A DNA stretch of 64,000 nt from Begonia masoniana (taxonomy: Eukaryota > Streptophyta > Magnoliopsida > Cucurbitales > Begoniaceae), in NCBI GenBank assembly GCA_022432975.1, contig CM039504.1:3383459-3447458 (forward strand), in the 5' to 3' direction. How positions within the stretch are numbered: the stretch's first letter is position 1; every line of letters begins with the position of its first letter. The notes under the pieces were generated by a model. It was not told the DNA's origin. It saw nothing but the letters and a program-made list of their open reading frames with translations, and searched no databases. Of this stretch, positions 13,034 to 25,514 are shown piece after piece. The position numbers and the translations under genes are program-made.

Positions 13034-13506
13034 CCCCTTTTTGTCGGGAGCTGTTCTTCCAAGCCGGCCTCGCATTCTCAAAAATGGCTCTTGGGAACGT
13101 GGGGCCAGCTCCTTAGATTGACCCCCCGTTGTGTAACAGCAGGGGGCGTTTTCCCAGACTGGCCTTTTATTCTCAAAATTAGACCGAAGGTTTTCATCCC
13201 CAAAACGGAGAGCCGATTTCCGATAGTATATAAGAGATCAACACCCCACTTTTAGAAAACTAATTTTTTTCTCTCAGATGCCGCGATTCAAACTCAAAAT
13301 CCGACCATTCTACGCTCCACCTTGTTGAATTATCTATCTTTGTTGGTTTACTATAACTATTATCCAAAAATAATGAAACTTTCCAGATTATCCTCCCATG
13401 ATGTGATGAACATGTGTTAAAAATTTCAAATAAATTGAATATCGTTTTGTATTTTTTTCCCTCCGTTCCAGGGGTGGGACCCCCCATTCATTATTCACTT
13501 TATACA

Positions 13507-14523
<1,017 letters not shown>

Positions 14524-14884
14524 AGATAATCATGAAATTATAGATTATAATAAATCTAAAATTATAGATTACAATAAATACATAAATTACACATTATAAT
14601 AAATATATAATAGGTCCCGTTTTGGAGAACAACTCCCGTTCTAGAGTCCAATAATTGAGAAGGGAGGCCCATTCTCTTAAGTCGGCCCCCCGTTATAAAA
14701 GGCTCTTGAGAACGGGGGCTGACTCGAGAGAACGGCATCCCGTTCTAGTTTCACGTGCACCACACGTGGAACCGAGAGCCTCCAACCCCACAACAACCTC
14801 CCGACAGAACGAGAGCCATTGTTTTTAGATCGGCTCCCTGTTTCACTTACGGTGCAAGTTGAACGAACCCTCCCAAAAGAATGG

Positions 14885-15067
14885 ATGGCCGTTTGTTTTA
14901 GATCGACCCTCTATTTTACGCAAAAAAGTACATAACGAGAGTAATCGGGAGACCGCGAGACGTTAATTTGTTAAGTTTACAATAGTTAAATATTGAATTT
15001 GTTAGGGTTGTTAGTTTAAGGGTGTTTTAAAAAAATCTATAGTTTAGGAGTTAAAATAATTTTTACC
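14885..15067 (-). repeat. Right terminal inverted repeat of the first MULE
   Basis: The reverse complement starts GGTAAAAATTATTTTAAC and follows the left arm inward. Confidence 0.8.
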
Positions 15068-15076
15068 ATTTTTAGA

Positions 15077-16709
15077 ATAAATGTATAATATAAAGTTAAG
15101 AAATTGAAGATCGTTGACCAAGCACACACTTATCATACGACGCTCTTCAAACATTGAAAAAAAGAAGAGGTTGTAACGTTAGCGATGCATCATCAATGGT
15201 GGCCTCATTTCATATCCTGAATAGGAGGAGACCAAATTGTTGGTAATGGGCCGACCCCCTCTACTTTTCTAAAGCATATGTTCTTGTCCAAGTTTTTAAA
15301 ATCATATTCTTTTCAATATAAATAACATGACAAATTAAATTATGATATTACAAAAATAAAAAATAATGAATGGAATAAATTATGGGTCACCCAAAAGAAT
15401 TGATACTTAAATGATACAACGATGGAGTTTTTGTCAAAGAGTATCGTAGTTTAGATTCTAATCCTATCTCATAACATATCCAACATCTATTATATTTTTT
15501 GATTATTTGTAACTTATCTTAGGTCATTGTTTCAATTAACGAGTGATATGTTAGAACGTCCTCAGCGCTCTCAGTACCGGCAATATTATTTGTTTTGGAA
15601 TGTATCTCGCGCGAATTTGTTCTTCGAATTAGCTCAAAACGTGATGTACGAAGAAGAAATGGATATGAACTATACCATCACACTGAGGCGTCATAGTTTT
15701 TCCATGGTGTTTTGTCACACACGTAAACGTTAAGGAGGTCATATTAGAGTGTAAAACTACAAGAAAAACCCAACATTATTCTTTTGTCAATTAATTATGA
15801 GTAATCACATTAACTCTCTAATTATATCGTCTAATCTTGCATACTGACGTGACAAACATTGTTTGGTGCATCAGAGCGTAAGATTAGAGAGTATTATTAG
15901 AAAATAAACGTAGAATTATTCATTACTTACAAGCAACTTTATAATTGAACGAACTAATAATCATCCAATCCAGAAATCAGCTATGATATATACTATCATT
16001 TCCTGGACAGTTCTGATAAAAAATCTTCATTTTTTGCCTGCAGATTCATCAACATCTTCGTTTTGAACTCATCTTTGTTGATGGAGAGAAGCTGTTCAAA
16101 CCTTTGAGGCTACTGCTTCTTTTTGCAGCTGTTCCATCCTTCCAATCTCAGCTGCAACTGATCAACCATTCTCTGCGACTCCTCAAGTTTTAGTCTTCGC
16201 TGTTTAATTAGCTTGAAAGCAGCAGAAATAAAGACAGTAATAATAATAAGAGCATCACATCCATAACTCATTTGAAAACCTCCGGAGAAGATCGTGTTCG
16301 TAAAGTTCTAATTAGACGTATGTATACGAGGACAAAATCAGTCACAAGATTGGTCAAAAGAGCTAAAAAAGTGAGCTTTATTTAACTGATGGGTGTTATA
16401 CAGTTATACAAGATGATGTCTAAAAGCAAAAATCTTTCCTCATCTGTAGAAGTTCATACCAAATGTATAGCCCGTAGGTAGCATGCATATATATGAATGA
16501 TCTAACTAGACCTTTGAAGCATTATAACTATCATACTAACCTCCATCATAGTATTCATAAACTGAATTCGAAAACCGACCATATCAAAAAATAGTGGCAG
16601 ATAAACAGATACTTGAACCTTCAGTTCTCCGGTCCCCGGCCTAATCATTCAGCTCGTGAACTGCTCCAACTGCATCCATGGATTTAAATTCAGTACTTAT
16701 TTTGACAGT
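15077..16709. other. Intergenic region downstream of the bZIP gene
   Basis: Mostly AT-rich. A plus-strand frame at 15527-15733 (68 residues) has no recognisable content. The only candidate I kept is the small minus-strand frame at 16110-16271. 16272-16709 is probably the 3' untranslated region and flank of the bZIP gene. Confidence 0.5.
16110..16271 (-). CDS. Possible small membrane-anchored coiled-coil protein or terminal exon
   Basis: A 53-codon frame starting MSYGCDALIIITVFISAAFK has a hydrophobic segment (about residues 6-19), then a charged, heptad-like stretch (IKQRRLKLEESQRMVDQLQ) and ends KKKQ. The frame stays open upstream of the ATG to a possible AG acceptor (TCTAATTAG|AAC), so it could instead be the last exon of a larger gene. 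I do not recognise the protein. The amino-acid order (anchor then amphipathic helix) is more protein-like than chance frames nearby. Confidence 0.25.
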   Translation of the reverse strand: MSYGCDALIIITVFISAAFKLIKQRRLKLEESQRMVDQLQLRLEGWNSCKKKQ

Positions 16710-17426
16710 CTATGATTTGGGGGTGTCTGTTTCACCGGAAAGCATTGGTTTCCCTCTATCGGGAAAATGGTCTATCGAAACATTTGTCGACGACCCAAAT
16801 TGAGATTTGAAGCACGGAAATTCAGTTTGACAAAAACCCGAGTTCAACCCTCCGTCGTTGGATTGCAATACACATTCACCTTCCCTGAAAGTCATCTCTT
16901 TAGACTGCTTTTGATTGGGAAAAACACCCAATTCATCCTCAATCTTCCCCTTGATGTCTTTCAAAACGCTTCTAAGCCGTAAGATCTCATTCTCGAGAAT
17001 TGACTGCCCCTGTAATTTGCTCACCAGTTGCTGGTTCAATAGCCTTAGCTTCTTAACCTCCTCTTCTAAGAAAGCCGTATGAGCTTTCTTTTTCTCTCGA
17101 TATTTTCGAACCGCCTCCCTGTTTCCGGACGATCCTCTCGGTTTCAGACTGGACCGTTCTTTACTATTCAGTCCATCGTCTTCCTCGGAGGCAACAACCT
17201 GGGTGTGCAGATGATAGCACGGATGAGTATGTGTTTCGTCCGGGCCGGGAGGGTTGCCAGTGTGAGTATGAGTACGTGTTCTAGTGACCTTGAGGAGATC
17301 TTCGAAAAACGAATCATCCGGCGAGGAAATCTGGAAATTGGGAGACGAAATACGATTCAGAATCCGAGCATTGTCAGAGAGCTCTAGCTCTCCATTACTC
17401 ACTACATCTCTCGTATAAAAAATCAT
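16710..17426 (-). CDS. bZIP24: Group F bZIP transcription factor, bZIP24-like
   Basis: DNA-binding regulator of the bZIP19/23/24 group, which in Arabidopsis controls zinc-deficiency (19/23) or salt responses (24). 238 residues, single coding exon, ATG at 17426 (MIFYTRDVV). Upstream sequence TTTTTGCAG at about 17460 looks like the acceptor of a leader intron, so the longer frame from 17462 is not used. The His/Cys region lies at about residues 50-75 (THTHTGNPPGP, then THTHPCYHLHT). The basic region NREAVRKYREKKKAHTAF (about 102-119) has N-x7-R and is followed by a leucine zipper to about residue 167. Oddity: the zinc-sensor motif of bZIP19/23 begins with two Cys flanking the first His pair; here these positions are Arg51 and Gly57, leaving only Cys70. 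That favours bZIP24 over bZIP19/23. Confidence 0.9.
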   Translation of the reverse strand: MIFYTRDVVSNGELELSDNARILNRISSPNFQISSPDDSFFEDLLKVTRTRTHTHTGNPPGPDETHTHPCYHLHTQVVASEEDDGLNSKERSSLKPRGSSGNREAVRKYREKKKAHTAFLEEEVKKLRLLNQQLVSKLQGQSILENEILRLRSVLKDIKGKIEDELGVFPNQKQSKEMTFREGECVLQSNDGGLNSGFCQTEFPCFKSQFGSSTNVSIDHFPDRGKPMLSGETDTPKS

Positions 17427-18633
17427 TGCAATCGAAGAGCTCTCAAAGAAGAGTATCTGCAAAAACAGGTTAACGAGAGAGCTACAACTTTGAGAAGCAA
17501 AATCAATCTACTTCATCAGTGAGCAAAACCCTAATACCTGGGCATAAATAGGAAAGCGTCAACATGCAAAAAGCATAGAAAGAGAATATATGCAAAGAAG
17601 AAGAAGACCTAACAGAATAAAATCAATTCTATCACTTAGCATAGATTCTCGTCATCCCCCCACTTGAATTCCAGATAAAGAGACGAAGAAAAATTCGACC
17701 TTTTAGACGAACGTCTTACAGTTTCTGCAAATGTTTCTCCCGCTTTAATGAATGCCAAGAAAGAGGAGCAACGACGCCGACGCCGACGCCGACGCCATAT
17801 GTTTTCCTCGATTTGGGTGTCACTCATCTTTAATTTTTGAGATAATTAAGATTAAGAAAAATGAACAGAATTGAGGCAGTTGTTAGACTAAAGATGAAAT
17901 TTTTCTTGGGAAGATACACCTAGTTAGTAAGGAAGACACCGGTCTTTTGTTATTTATTTATAAATTATAAAATAAATGGATAAATAATATATAATTAACT
18001 AACTTAAACAGTTAAACTCAAAGCCAGGTAATCACTCCAAATCCAATTAAGCTAAATTTTGTCCAATGATCATCTTTCTTTGCAAAAACATCCACAATTA
18101 TGTTAATATTACAAAAACCTTCGATCTAATCGAGAAGAAGAAGCGCTTGATGCCAAGTGAGCTCATCACAATCAATTCATTCTCATGTTGAGTCGTGGAG
18201 TCTACGCTGATTGAAGATCTTACGCAAAGAAATATGCAGATTGTAACTCTTTTTTTTATCTTACTGAAATCTGGTAACGACAAGTGAACGTAACTCTCGC
18301 ATTGAGAGTGAATCACTATAAATCTGTGTTTTTATTTTTCACCTTATTATTTGTTTCATGAGTCTCATCCTAAAATCTCACACATAACTATTTCAAATGT
18401 ATTGCAAAAATTGCGAAGAACTAGGTATTTGCAATTTGCAATTTGCGTTACTTTATTAATCCCTTTGCAGGCACCACTCAATACATGTACATTTTAAACA
18501 AGTATACAACGCAATCTCACACAAATAAACAAGAAACGAAGAAGAAAAAAGGATTACAACAATGTACGTTTGACTGACACTGCTGCTCTTCTCTATCAAT
18601 TGATACTTATATAGAAAACCACTCTCTTACGAA
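17427..18633. other. Leader and promoter of the bZIP gene, and 3' flank of the FRO gene
   Basis: 17427-17830 is probably the bZIP 5' leader with an intron. It contains a minus-strand upstream frame (17636-17827, 63 codons) with an Arg run encoded by a GACGCC-type repeat at about 17773-17796. 18350-18633 is probably FRO 3' untranslated sequence. No other gene is seen. Confidence 0.45.
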
Positions 18634-20984
18634 TTACCAGCTGAAACTGATGGACTCAAAATGAAGATTTCCTCCCAAACCAGAGGCACAAACATTTGCA
18701 GCATCATGCCTCAACTGCTTAGGACCAGAAGCCAGAACACCAACGCTCGATCCTTTGCATCCCGATAGAATTTCTGCATTTTGTAAACAAAATGATTAAA
18801 ACCGAAGAGAAAATGTATTGTCAATAACCACAAGATTTTAGAATCACAACTCACTTCTCAGATCAGGTCTTTCTCCATAGTGAACAATGGTAGCTTGAGT
18901 TAGAGACTGGTATGGCAGGCTTTCCAATTCTCTCTCGGCATTGTAAGATAGGGAGAAAGGAGATTTTGTCGGTGTAGCTCCTTCCATGTTTAGAACCTGA
19001 TTTGCATCTTTTGCGTGACACTTTTTGTTCCAGAAAAAAGCAGCACTTGCAGTAATTATTATGCAGATGCATATAAAAAGCATGTTTAGAAATGCTCTTA
19101 ATGGGTATGAGAATATGCGGTTTGTATTATGATCAATCGGGAAGATGTAGTATCTGGTGATGAGTCCAATCAATAGGAGGAACATGACGAAAGATGAAGC
19201 AATTATTGCTCCTAGCCAGAGCCAGCTATTTGGACCCAAAACAGCTGAAATTGGCTCATCAGTTGCATGGGGCTTGAACCACAAGGTCCTTATGCTGAGC
19301 TTTGACTTGTCTGTTTGAGGCTGCTTCTCCCTTGTAACAAATGCCTCAATTTTGAGCTGCAGTTTGGAGATGTCAGTCGGAGAGCCGGAAATTGGAAGGA
19401 TAAGGTCTAGCATGGTGAGGTCGGAGGAGTTTTTGAATGCGGAAATGAGGAGTAACTGTGGGATCTTGCACTTGGAAGTCATGCTTATGAAAATTAGCTC
19501 TTTGATTATAGAGATGAAAGGGGTAATGCCACTTCCTCCACTCACCATCACAAGGGTATCATGGCTGAAAAAGAAAAGACAGGAAATAGAGCAAAATGTT
19601 AAAACTTGCATAAAAAAATGCTGCTTCTTTTACATTCAAAGCAAAAGCTTTGTTGTCACGTTTGATACCTTTGTAGAAAAGGATTATAAAAATTCATTTG
19701 AAATTGTTGTCTGGATTGAGCATGATTATGAATGAAATGATAAAAATTGAGTATTCTTTTACTAATTTAGTACCTGACTTTAAAAGTAAGAAAATTACTA
19801 CGAAAGTTTATCAAGTTGTAATCATTTTCCATTTGTTTTGATGTTGCAGACCTGAGAAAATGCGTTGAAACAGGTCCATAAGGTCCTTCAACCGAGACCT
19901 CAAGGCGATCAATGGAGGAAGGAGCTGAAAGCATTTGGTAAAGCTTCTTGGACCAGCTCCCTTCCCCCTTAATGATAACGCTCAGCCTTTCGGGCTCCAA
20001 GTTGCTGTTAGAACTGATAGTAAACGGGTGCCATTGCAGCTTCGAAAGTCCAGGAACATTGATAAACGCAGTGCTCATCGGATTATACTTCAACTCTGGC
20101 ACAATGAATCGAAAAAAATGCAGCAACATTTTCCAGAAAGTGCTTTAAAAAAAAAAAAAAAAAAAAAACCTACCAGGGCTTTTGGAGAAATTGAGCTCAA
20201 TAGTTTCCCCGGGCAAAAGGCGAGAAGAAATTAAACGAACGCGCTGGCGAGACTGGAGAAATCTGAGGTAACGATCGACGAGGAAAAGGTAGAAACCGGG
20301 GAGCATTATGCAGGAATAGGAAATCCAACATGGAAGACGAAGAAGATCATGAAAATGGAGTACAAGTAATGAGTGTAGAAGAAAAGCTCGAAGCATTTTC
20401 TGCGAATCTGTGGGAACGTCGTCGCCCATAGAGCAAGTCCGCCGAGCAGAGAAATCTCTCCGGCAACGTTAGATACCCCCGTCTTATTCCATTCCCAAAC
20501 CTGCAATTCAAATCAATACCAAAATCCTTTCATCTTCGGGTATTAAAGCGGGAAAAAACCTAAATGGTTCGGGCATAAGCGAACCAACCCGTGGACCCAA
20601 ACCCGTGGGGGGACCCACTAAAATAGCGTACAATCAGGTCAACCCACGTTAAGGATAGTCAACCCAATGAAGCCAATCAGAGCGCCCCGCCATAATTTGA
20701 TTGGCTGACGACTTACCCTAGAAAGTTCATGAATGGCGTCCCAGTAGACGATGTAGCCAACGCCATGAACGGTGAACAAGGTCATGACCATATGGCCGAG
20801 CCAAATGTGGTACTTGATGCTTCCCTCCGACGTCAGTCCGAGCAGTGCGAGCACCGACGACCCACGAGCCACCGGAAAAAACAGAAAAGCTAAACCTATG
20901 TTCCCTACTAGCCCAATCATCAGCGCTGAAGTTTCCAGTTTACTTTCCCACCTGCCAAACAACACCAAGAAAATAAGATGAACT

Positions 20985-21031
<47 letters not shown>

Positions 21032-21594
21032 TTTGCTTAGAACAATCAAAATCTCTTACACTTTCTCTCCATTCATCGCCGCTGTTTGTGGCGTAATGTA
21101 TTTGAAGTTGTTTTTCAAATACGAGGACAGACTCCAAGTCAAGAGAGCAACAAACATGGTCAGGAAGGCTATTTCTATCCACGAAACAATTCCGAGAGGG
21201 CCTCTCACTAACAGCGGCTGTTTCACTACTGCAAACCGACTGTTCTTCACAGTGCTGTTCGTAGTAAAGCAAACGACAAGTTTTAGTTAAGAAATAGAGA
21301 AAAAGATTAGTTCATATCATATACATATACGCACCTCTCCGTGCTATAGTCATCGCTACTTTTCTTTGCAAAATGCAGATATACACAGGCCAGAGTTGCG
21401 ATGAACAGAACTGGAAATGTGTAAATCAGAAGAGTTCCACCTTGTGAGCCGTAAATGGAGGTATTTGCTTTTGCGTTGATACTTGCCTGCCATGTTAGAT
21501 AATACAAGTTGGTTGGCTTCATCATCCATATCATTATATAACCCAGAAAAACTACAAGCAATAGCAGCTTAATGGCTCCTCCCATCATACCCAT
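18634..21594 (-). CDS. FRO: Ferric reduction oxidase (FRO2-like), one frame break in exon 4
   Basis: Membrane flavocytochrome that reduces Fe(III) or Cu(II) chelates using NADPH, for iron uptake or transport. Seven exons in transcription order: 21594-21335, 21254-21060, 20951-20717, 20500-20174, 20095-19852, 19564-18855 and 18773-18634. All junctions are GT-AG and in phase. Starts MGMMGGAIKLLLLVVFLGY (first membrane segment). Haem-region His residues are seen in KYHIWLGHMVMTLFTVHG and FFYTHYLYSIFMIFFVFHVG. FAD motif HPFTIS, NAD(P)H motifs GPYGPVSTHF and SGGSGITPF. Further membrane spans lie in exon 6, and the protein ends NLHFESISFSW. Exon 4 has lost one base near 20319-20324 (a T run on the coding strand), giving TAA at 20306-20308. 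With one base added there the exons total 703 codons plus stop, normal for the family. It is either a recent pseudogene or an assembly indel. Confidence 0.92.
20990..21028 (+). repeat. (TC)n microsatellite in FRO intron 2
   Basis: An uninterrupted TC tract lies inside the intron between FRO exons 2 and 3 and produces Arg-Glu repeat frames on the minus strand. Confidence 0.9.
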
Positions 21595-24500
21595 CTCTCT
21601 CTCTCTCTTCCACAGACAAATCTGAGTTACAGAGTTAGTCGATTGAGAGGTCTGTGGATGAACAGAATGAGAGTGGAATGAAGTATATATAGGAAGGAAT
21701 CTAGATAGAATTACGAAAATCATAAAAAAGAGGAAACTGCATGATTCACGTCCATCCAAATTGCCACTGGACAACATGAATTGATAGTTCACAAAAAACT
21801 GAAAATTTTTACCAAGTATTTTAGGGACGTGGGTGGGACCAGACCATGAGTGATCCTACGTCACTTAGCAAGAATCATACAACATGTATTGTTAATATGC
21901 AAATGAATACTGTCTCTGCACTCTACCTTCCCATGCTTTCCTCCTTCCTTAGAACTTCTTCGTTAATTTCACGTTTTACCTTTTAATTTTCCTCTCTAAT
22001 AATTATTTCCCTTAATTCCACAATATATGTTGTTTTAAAGTACTTCTATGTATATTACAGAGGGTAGTCTGAGTAGATATGATATACCTATAATTGTTGT
22101 AAGGATTTTAGTTACAGAGAATGTGATTATGAAGCACAACCAGAGACCGACGGTAGCATTTTTCAATATTCTCAGTACAAAATTGTCTGTTTTGTGTCAA
22201 AGTCTGCACATGTCTGTTATTTGAATTAATCCAAAATGTATTGTACTAAGTAAAAATATGAACTTTACTTATAAACCATGTATTTTTCACTTTTCTAAAT
22301 GATGTGAGGTTATACACTCCCACTGGTATGGCCTGAACTCTCACACTGGGCCGTAAACAGTTTCTACCAGAAGTAAATCATAATCCCAAAAGAGCACAAT
22401 GTTAATAAGTCCGAGACATTATTGATTTTCGTCTCATCTTTGTCCCAAAACACCTGCCCCAGACAAAGACTTTCTATTTAATTTAAAATGTTGGGCATGA
22501 TTAAACGAGCTAGATTGCATTCGTACGTGTGTTTTGAAACATCTGCAAGACATTCGTGTGGTTGATGTCAGTTTCCAAGAGCCAGTTTATTTTATTTCTT
22601 TAAATTTCACCAGCAGAATCCACTGGCAAAACACAGGGCTTACAAAGCTTAAACTATGGCTTTCCCACTCTAAACCTCATTTTAATTGCTGTAATGCGTC
22701 CTTTACGTATATGTTTATATTTATAATCAGAGTCTTACCTCTAAGACATCACACTGCAGGCCAATTTATTCATTTAGATGTGTCTATACGTATAAATTAT
22801 AGTATTTTTGTGGTATGTAAACAACCAGTGGAGGAATTAAGATTTAAATTAAAGTATTCTCAAGGAGATACTCTCTTCTGAGAATTATCTGGTGCGGTTG
22901 TCAACAAGGTCTAGAAATAATACATAATTAAATAAGCAAACTCACTTAGTCGTGATGATGCATTTATACACGTAAATTCACATTATGAAGTAAAAATTTG
23001 AAGTTGACTTTTGGAAGAAGAAAAAGCTCGTTAAGAAAAGTAAAACTGCCAAAAAGTTGGAATTGTTTAATCTCTCCTTGATGATTTAATTAATCCTTTA
23101 CTTCATAAAAACATTCACTCTAAAGGAACACCCATTTAAAAGAATAAGAATAAGCTACGTGTAGTTTGTCAAAAACATCGATGTCGAGGCAAGAGTAATA
23201 GAAAATTTACCATTTGAAGTAGTGGAGCCGCATGTGTGGAATTCTCCAGTACTCAAAGTACAATATTGTTCGTTTTGAACCGGAGCTCGTATAGATTTAT
23301 TTTTAAGGTTAACTTAAAACGTATTGTACTAGATAGAAAGATGAACCTTACTTATAAATCATGCATTTTTTTACTGTCAAACGATGTGAGATTGTGCACC
23401 TCAGTAATATAAGTTGAACTATCACACTTGATCATTTTAACCTTCGCAAGATAGACTATCACACTATGAATGTCAAGAAAAGTGAAGCGATGTTGGATTG
23501 TGCACCCCAGTAATATGAGTTGAACTCTCACACTGGATCATTTTATCCTTCGCAAGATAGACTATCACACTATGAACGTCCAGAAAAGTGAAGAAGTGAA
23601 GGTCTAGAATGATTAAAAGGAGACTATCAGTTGCCAAATTCAACTGCCTGAAAACCCAAATCACTTGTTCGAGATCATATTTCAAGCCATACCATGAAGA
23701 ATAAAGAGCTTACAGGCAAGTCATTTTTGGCTACCAAACTAGTCTCCCATCTTCATTGCAGATCTCTCTTCTACTCTCAAACAACGCTTCCCCTATCAAA
23801 TGCAAACGGTCTTCATCAATTTGTTGGAGAAGAAGAGGAAGCCTAACATGAAAGAGATGAGCCTGTCAAGTTAGCCAAAGTGACTGGCTGAAAAACCTCA
23901 CTCACGGGCAGCCTTGTTCGACCTTAAAACCATTAAGATTAGGTTTCAGGCAAGTCATCTTTGGCTACCAAACAAGACTCATATCTTCATGTTAGATCTC
24001 TCTTCTTATCAGATAGGCTTCTTGCTATGCAGTGAGAAAGGCTTGTGTTGTTTTTTTACGATCAACATCTCTCTCTATATATATATTCATCCAACGCAGG
24101 CATAGTTGCAGTACTGATCTAATGGATAGCTGAATTCTTGCAAATGAATATATTCTCGTTGCCCATTTGTATCAGATCATGTCTCTGTAACTAAGTCAAC
24201 TATGGAACTTTAGTATCAACAAATGAAGGAAAAAAGAAGTCAAATGCATGGGCGCTGAGAAATGAACTAGTATTGAGCCGCCAGTGATTACAGCTCATAA
24301 AGTACTTTTCCAGTATAAAATTCTGGTCACATCATTTGGTATTGGGGTTCGACAAGCATTTACAAATTCCAAGGACATGTCACCACAATCACCATGTCAA
24401 ATGGGAAATTTTTGATCAAACGACCAAATTGATAACAAATTGAAATTATCAGGATATTGATCGAATGAACAAAAACCAAAGTGTATTAAATTCGAAGTTG

Positions 24501-24830
24501 ACTTGTTTTTAAGATAAACACAAGGTAAAAAACTTGGACCACATCACGAGAGCATCCTTTCCGGAGCTTGCGAAGAGAAGTGAAGCATAATATGTTGTAG
24601 ATTTAAAACGTAACCAACCCGAAAAGAGAGAAGAAATATATGCTAATCTATCTGATATGTGCAGTAATGGAGTTCTGCTCAGATGGAAGATTCTGCTGTT
24701 TTAGATATACAGCTTCCAACTCTACAAAGTCATAAATGCACGTGACAATTGGAGCATCTGTTCTAAAGTTAGTTTTCTTTTTAGGTTCTCTTCCTTGGAA
24801 TTAGGTTTGAGAACTTCTAATGTTTATGTG
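21595..24830. other. FRO promoter and repeat-rich intergenic DNA
   Basis: 21595-21850 is the 5' flank of FRO, with a CT tract at 21594-21608. Beyond it I see degenerate repeats: a block at about 22180-22345 resembles 23262-23440 (shared TGTATTGTACTA, CTTATAAA.CATG, GATGTGAG and AACTCTCACACTGG-like words), the 106-bp tandem at 23383-23594, and a roughly 240-bp partial repeat (about 23640-23790 and 23880-24010, sharing CAGGCAAGTCAT and TTGGCTACCAAAC). No gene is recognised. Confidence 0.5.
23383..23594 (+). repeat. 106-bp tandem repeat, two copies
   Basis: Copies start at 23383 and 23489 with GATGT..GATTGTGCACC. They share CGCAAGATAGACTATCACAC and AAAAGTGAAG and differ at scattered sites. Confidence 0.8.
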
Positions 24831-25514
24831 TTGGCATATTTTTTTGGCAAATATATTTTAAGAAAATTGATATATTTCCTATTGTGTGATTTAAATAGTT
24901 TCTCGAGATTCATATCATGAGATATTTATGATATAAGTAATCATATTAAATAAAGATTGTATTCTTGGAGTATTCGGATTCGGTCTGATTGTTTGTGTGA
25001 TTCCTTTCTAAAATATTATGCGCGATGTCAGACGCGCAAAACAGGAAAGTTCTGTTTCTTTTATTCATACAAATATGTTTTAAATATGGTATTTGAATTA
25101 CTCCTCAGAAATGGAAATTGCAAATCATATAACAACCATCTTTCCATTAGAAAGGTGCACGGAGAAAATATTATATATCGGAATTATTCTTGTGCACACC
25201 GCAGTTCTTCAGTTATTCATTCGATCTTTGATTGAATGTATTCACACTCTATTTGTGAGCTGATCTGATTATCTTCAGAGTATGTTGGTTTGATGCAACC
25301 CTAGACAACAACAAGTGTCATCGACTATGTCCCAGGTGCGATTCTGTTTATTTTATTAAAGCCAAGTCTCGGGAGGAGGCTGCTTGGAACTCGGGAGGAG
25401 TTCTGATTGTGGGCAAGAGGATCTTGTCATACACGGATTCTAGGAGGAGTCATCAATGACTAAGGGAGCTTGTCATCTTTAGATTCCGGAAGGGATCAAT
25501 TACAAGTCGAGGGG
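24831..25514 (+). mobile_element. Left half of an older LTR remnant, split by the Athila element
   Basis: Sequence starting TGTTGGCATATTTTTTTGGC has LTR-like character and resumes at 32366 after the Athila element, running to about 32610. There TTGGTGTCTCATC resembles a decayed initiator-Met primer binding site. No internal coding region follows, so this is a truncated LTR retrotransposon, probably copia-type. The assignment rests on sequence style only. Confidence 0.4.

Noticed and set aside
15527..15733. 68-codon plus-strand frame
   Set aside because: No recognisable motif, no promoter or splice context; treated as chance.
23383..23594. Possible CRISPR-like repeat
   Set aside because: Only two long direct copies without spacers, in a plant genome; an ordinary tandem duplication.
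24957..25235. 92-codon plus-strand frame
   Set aside because: Falls within the LTR-like remnant and has no protein signature.
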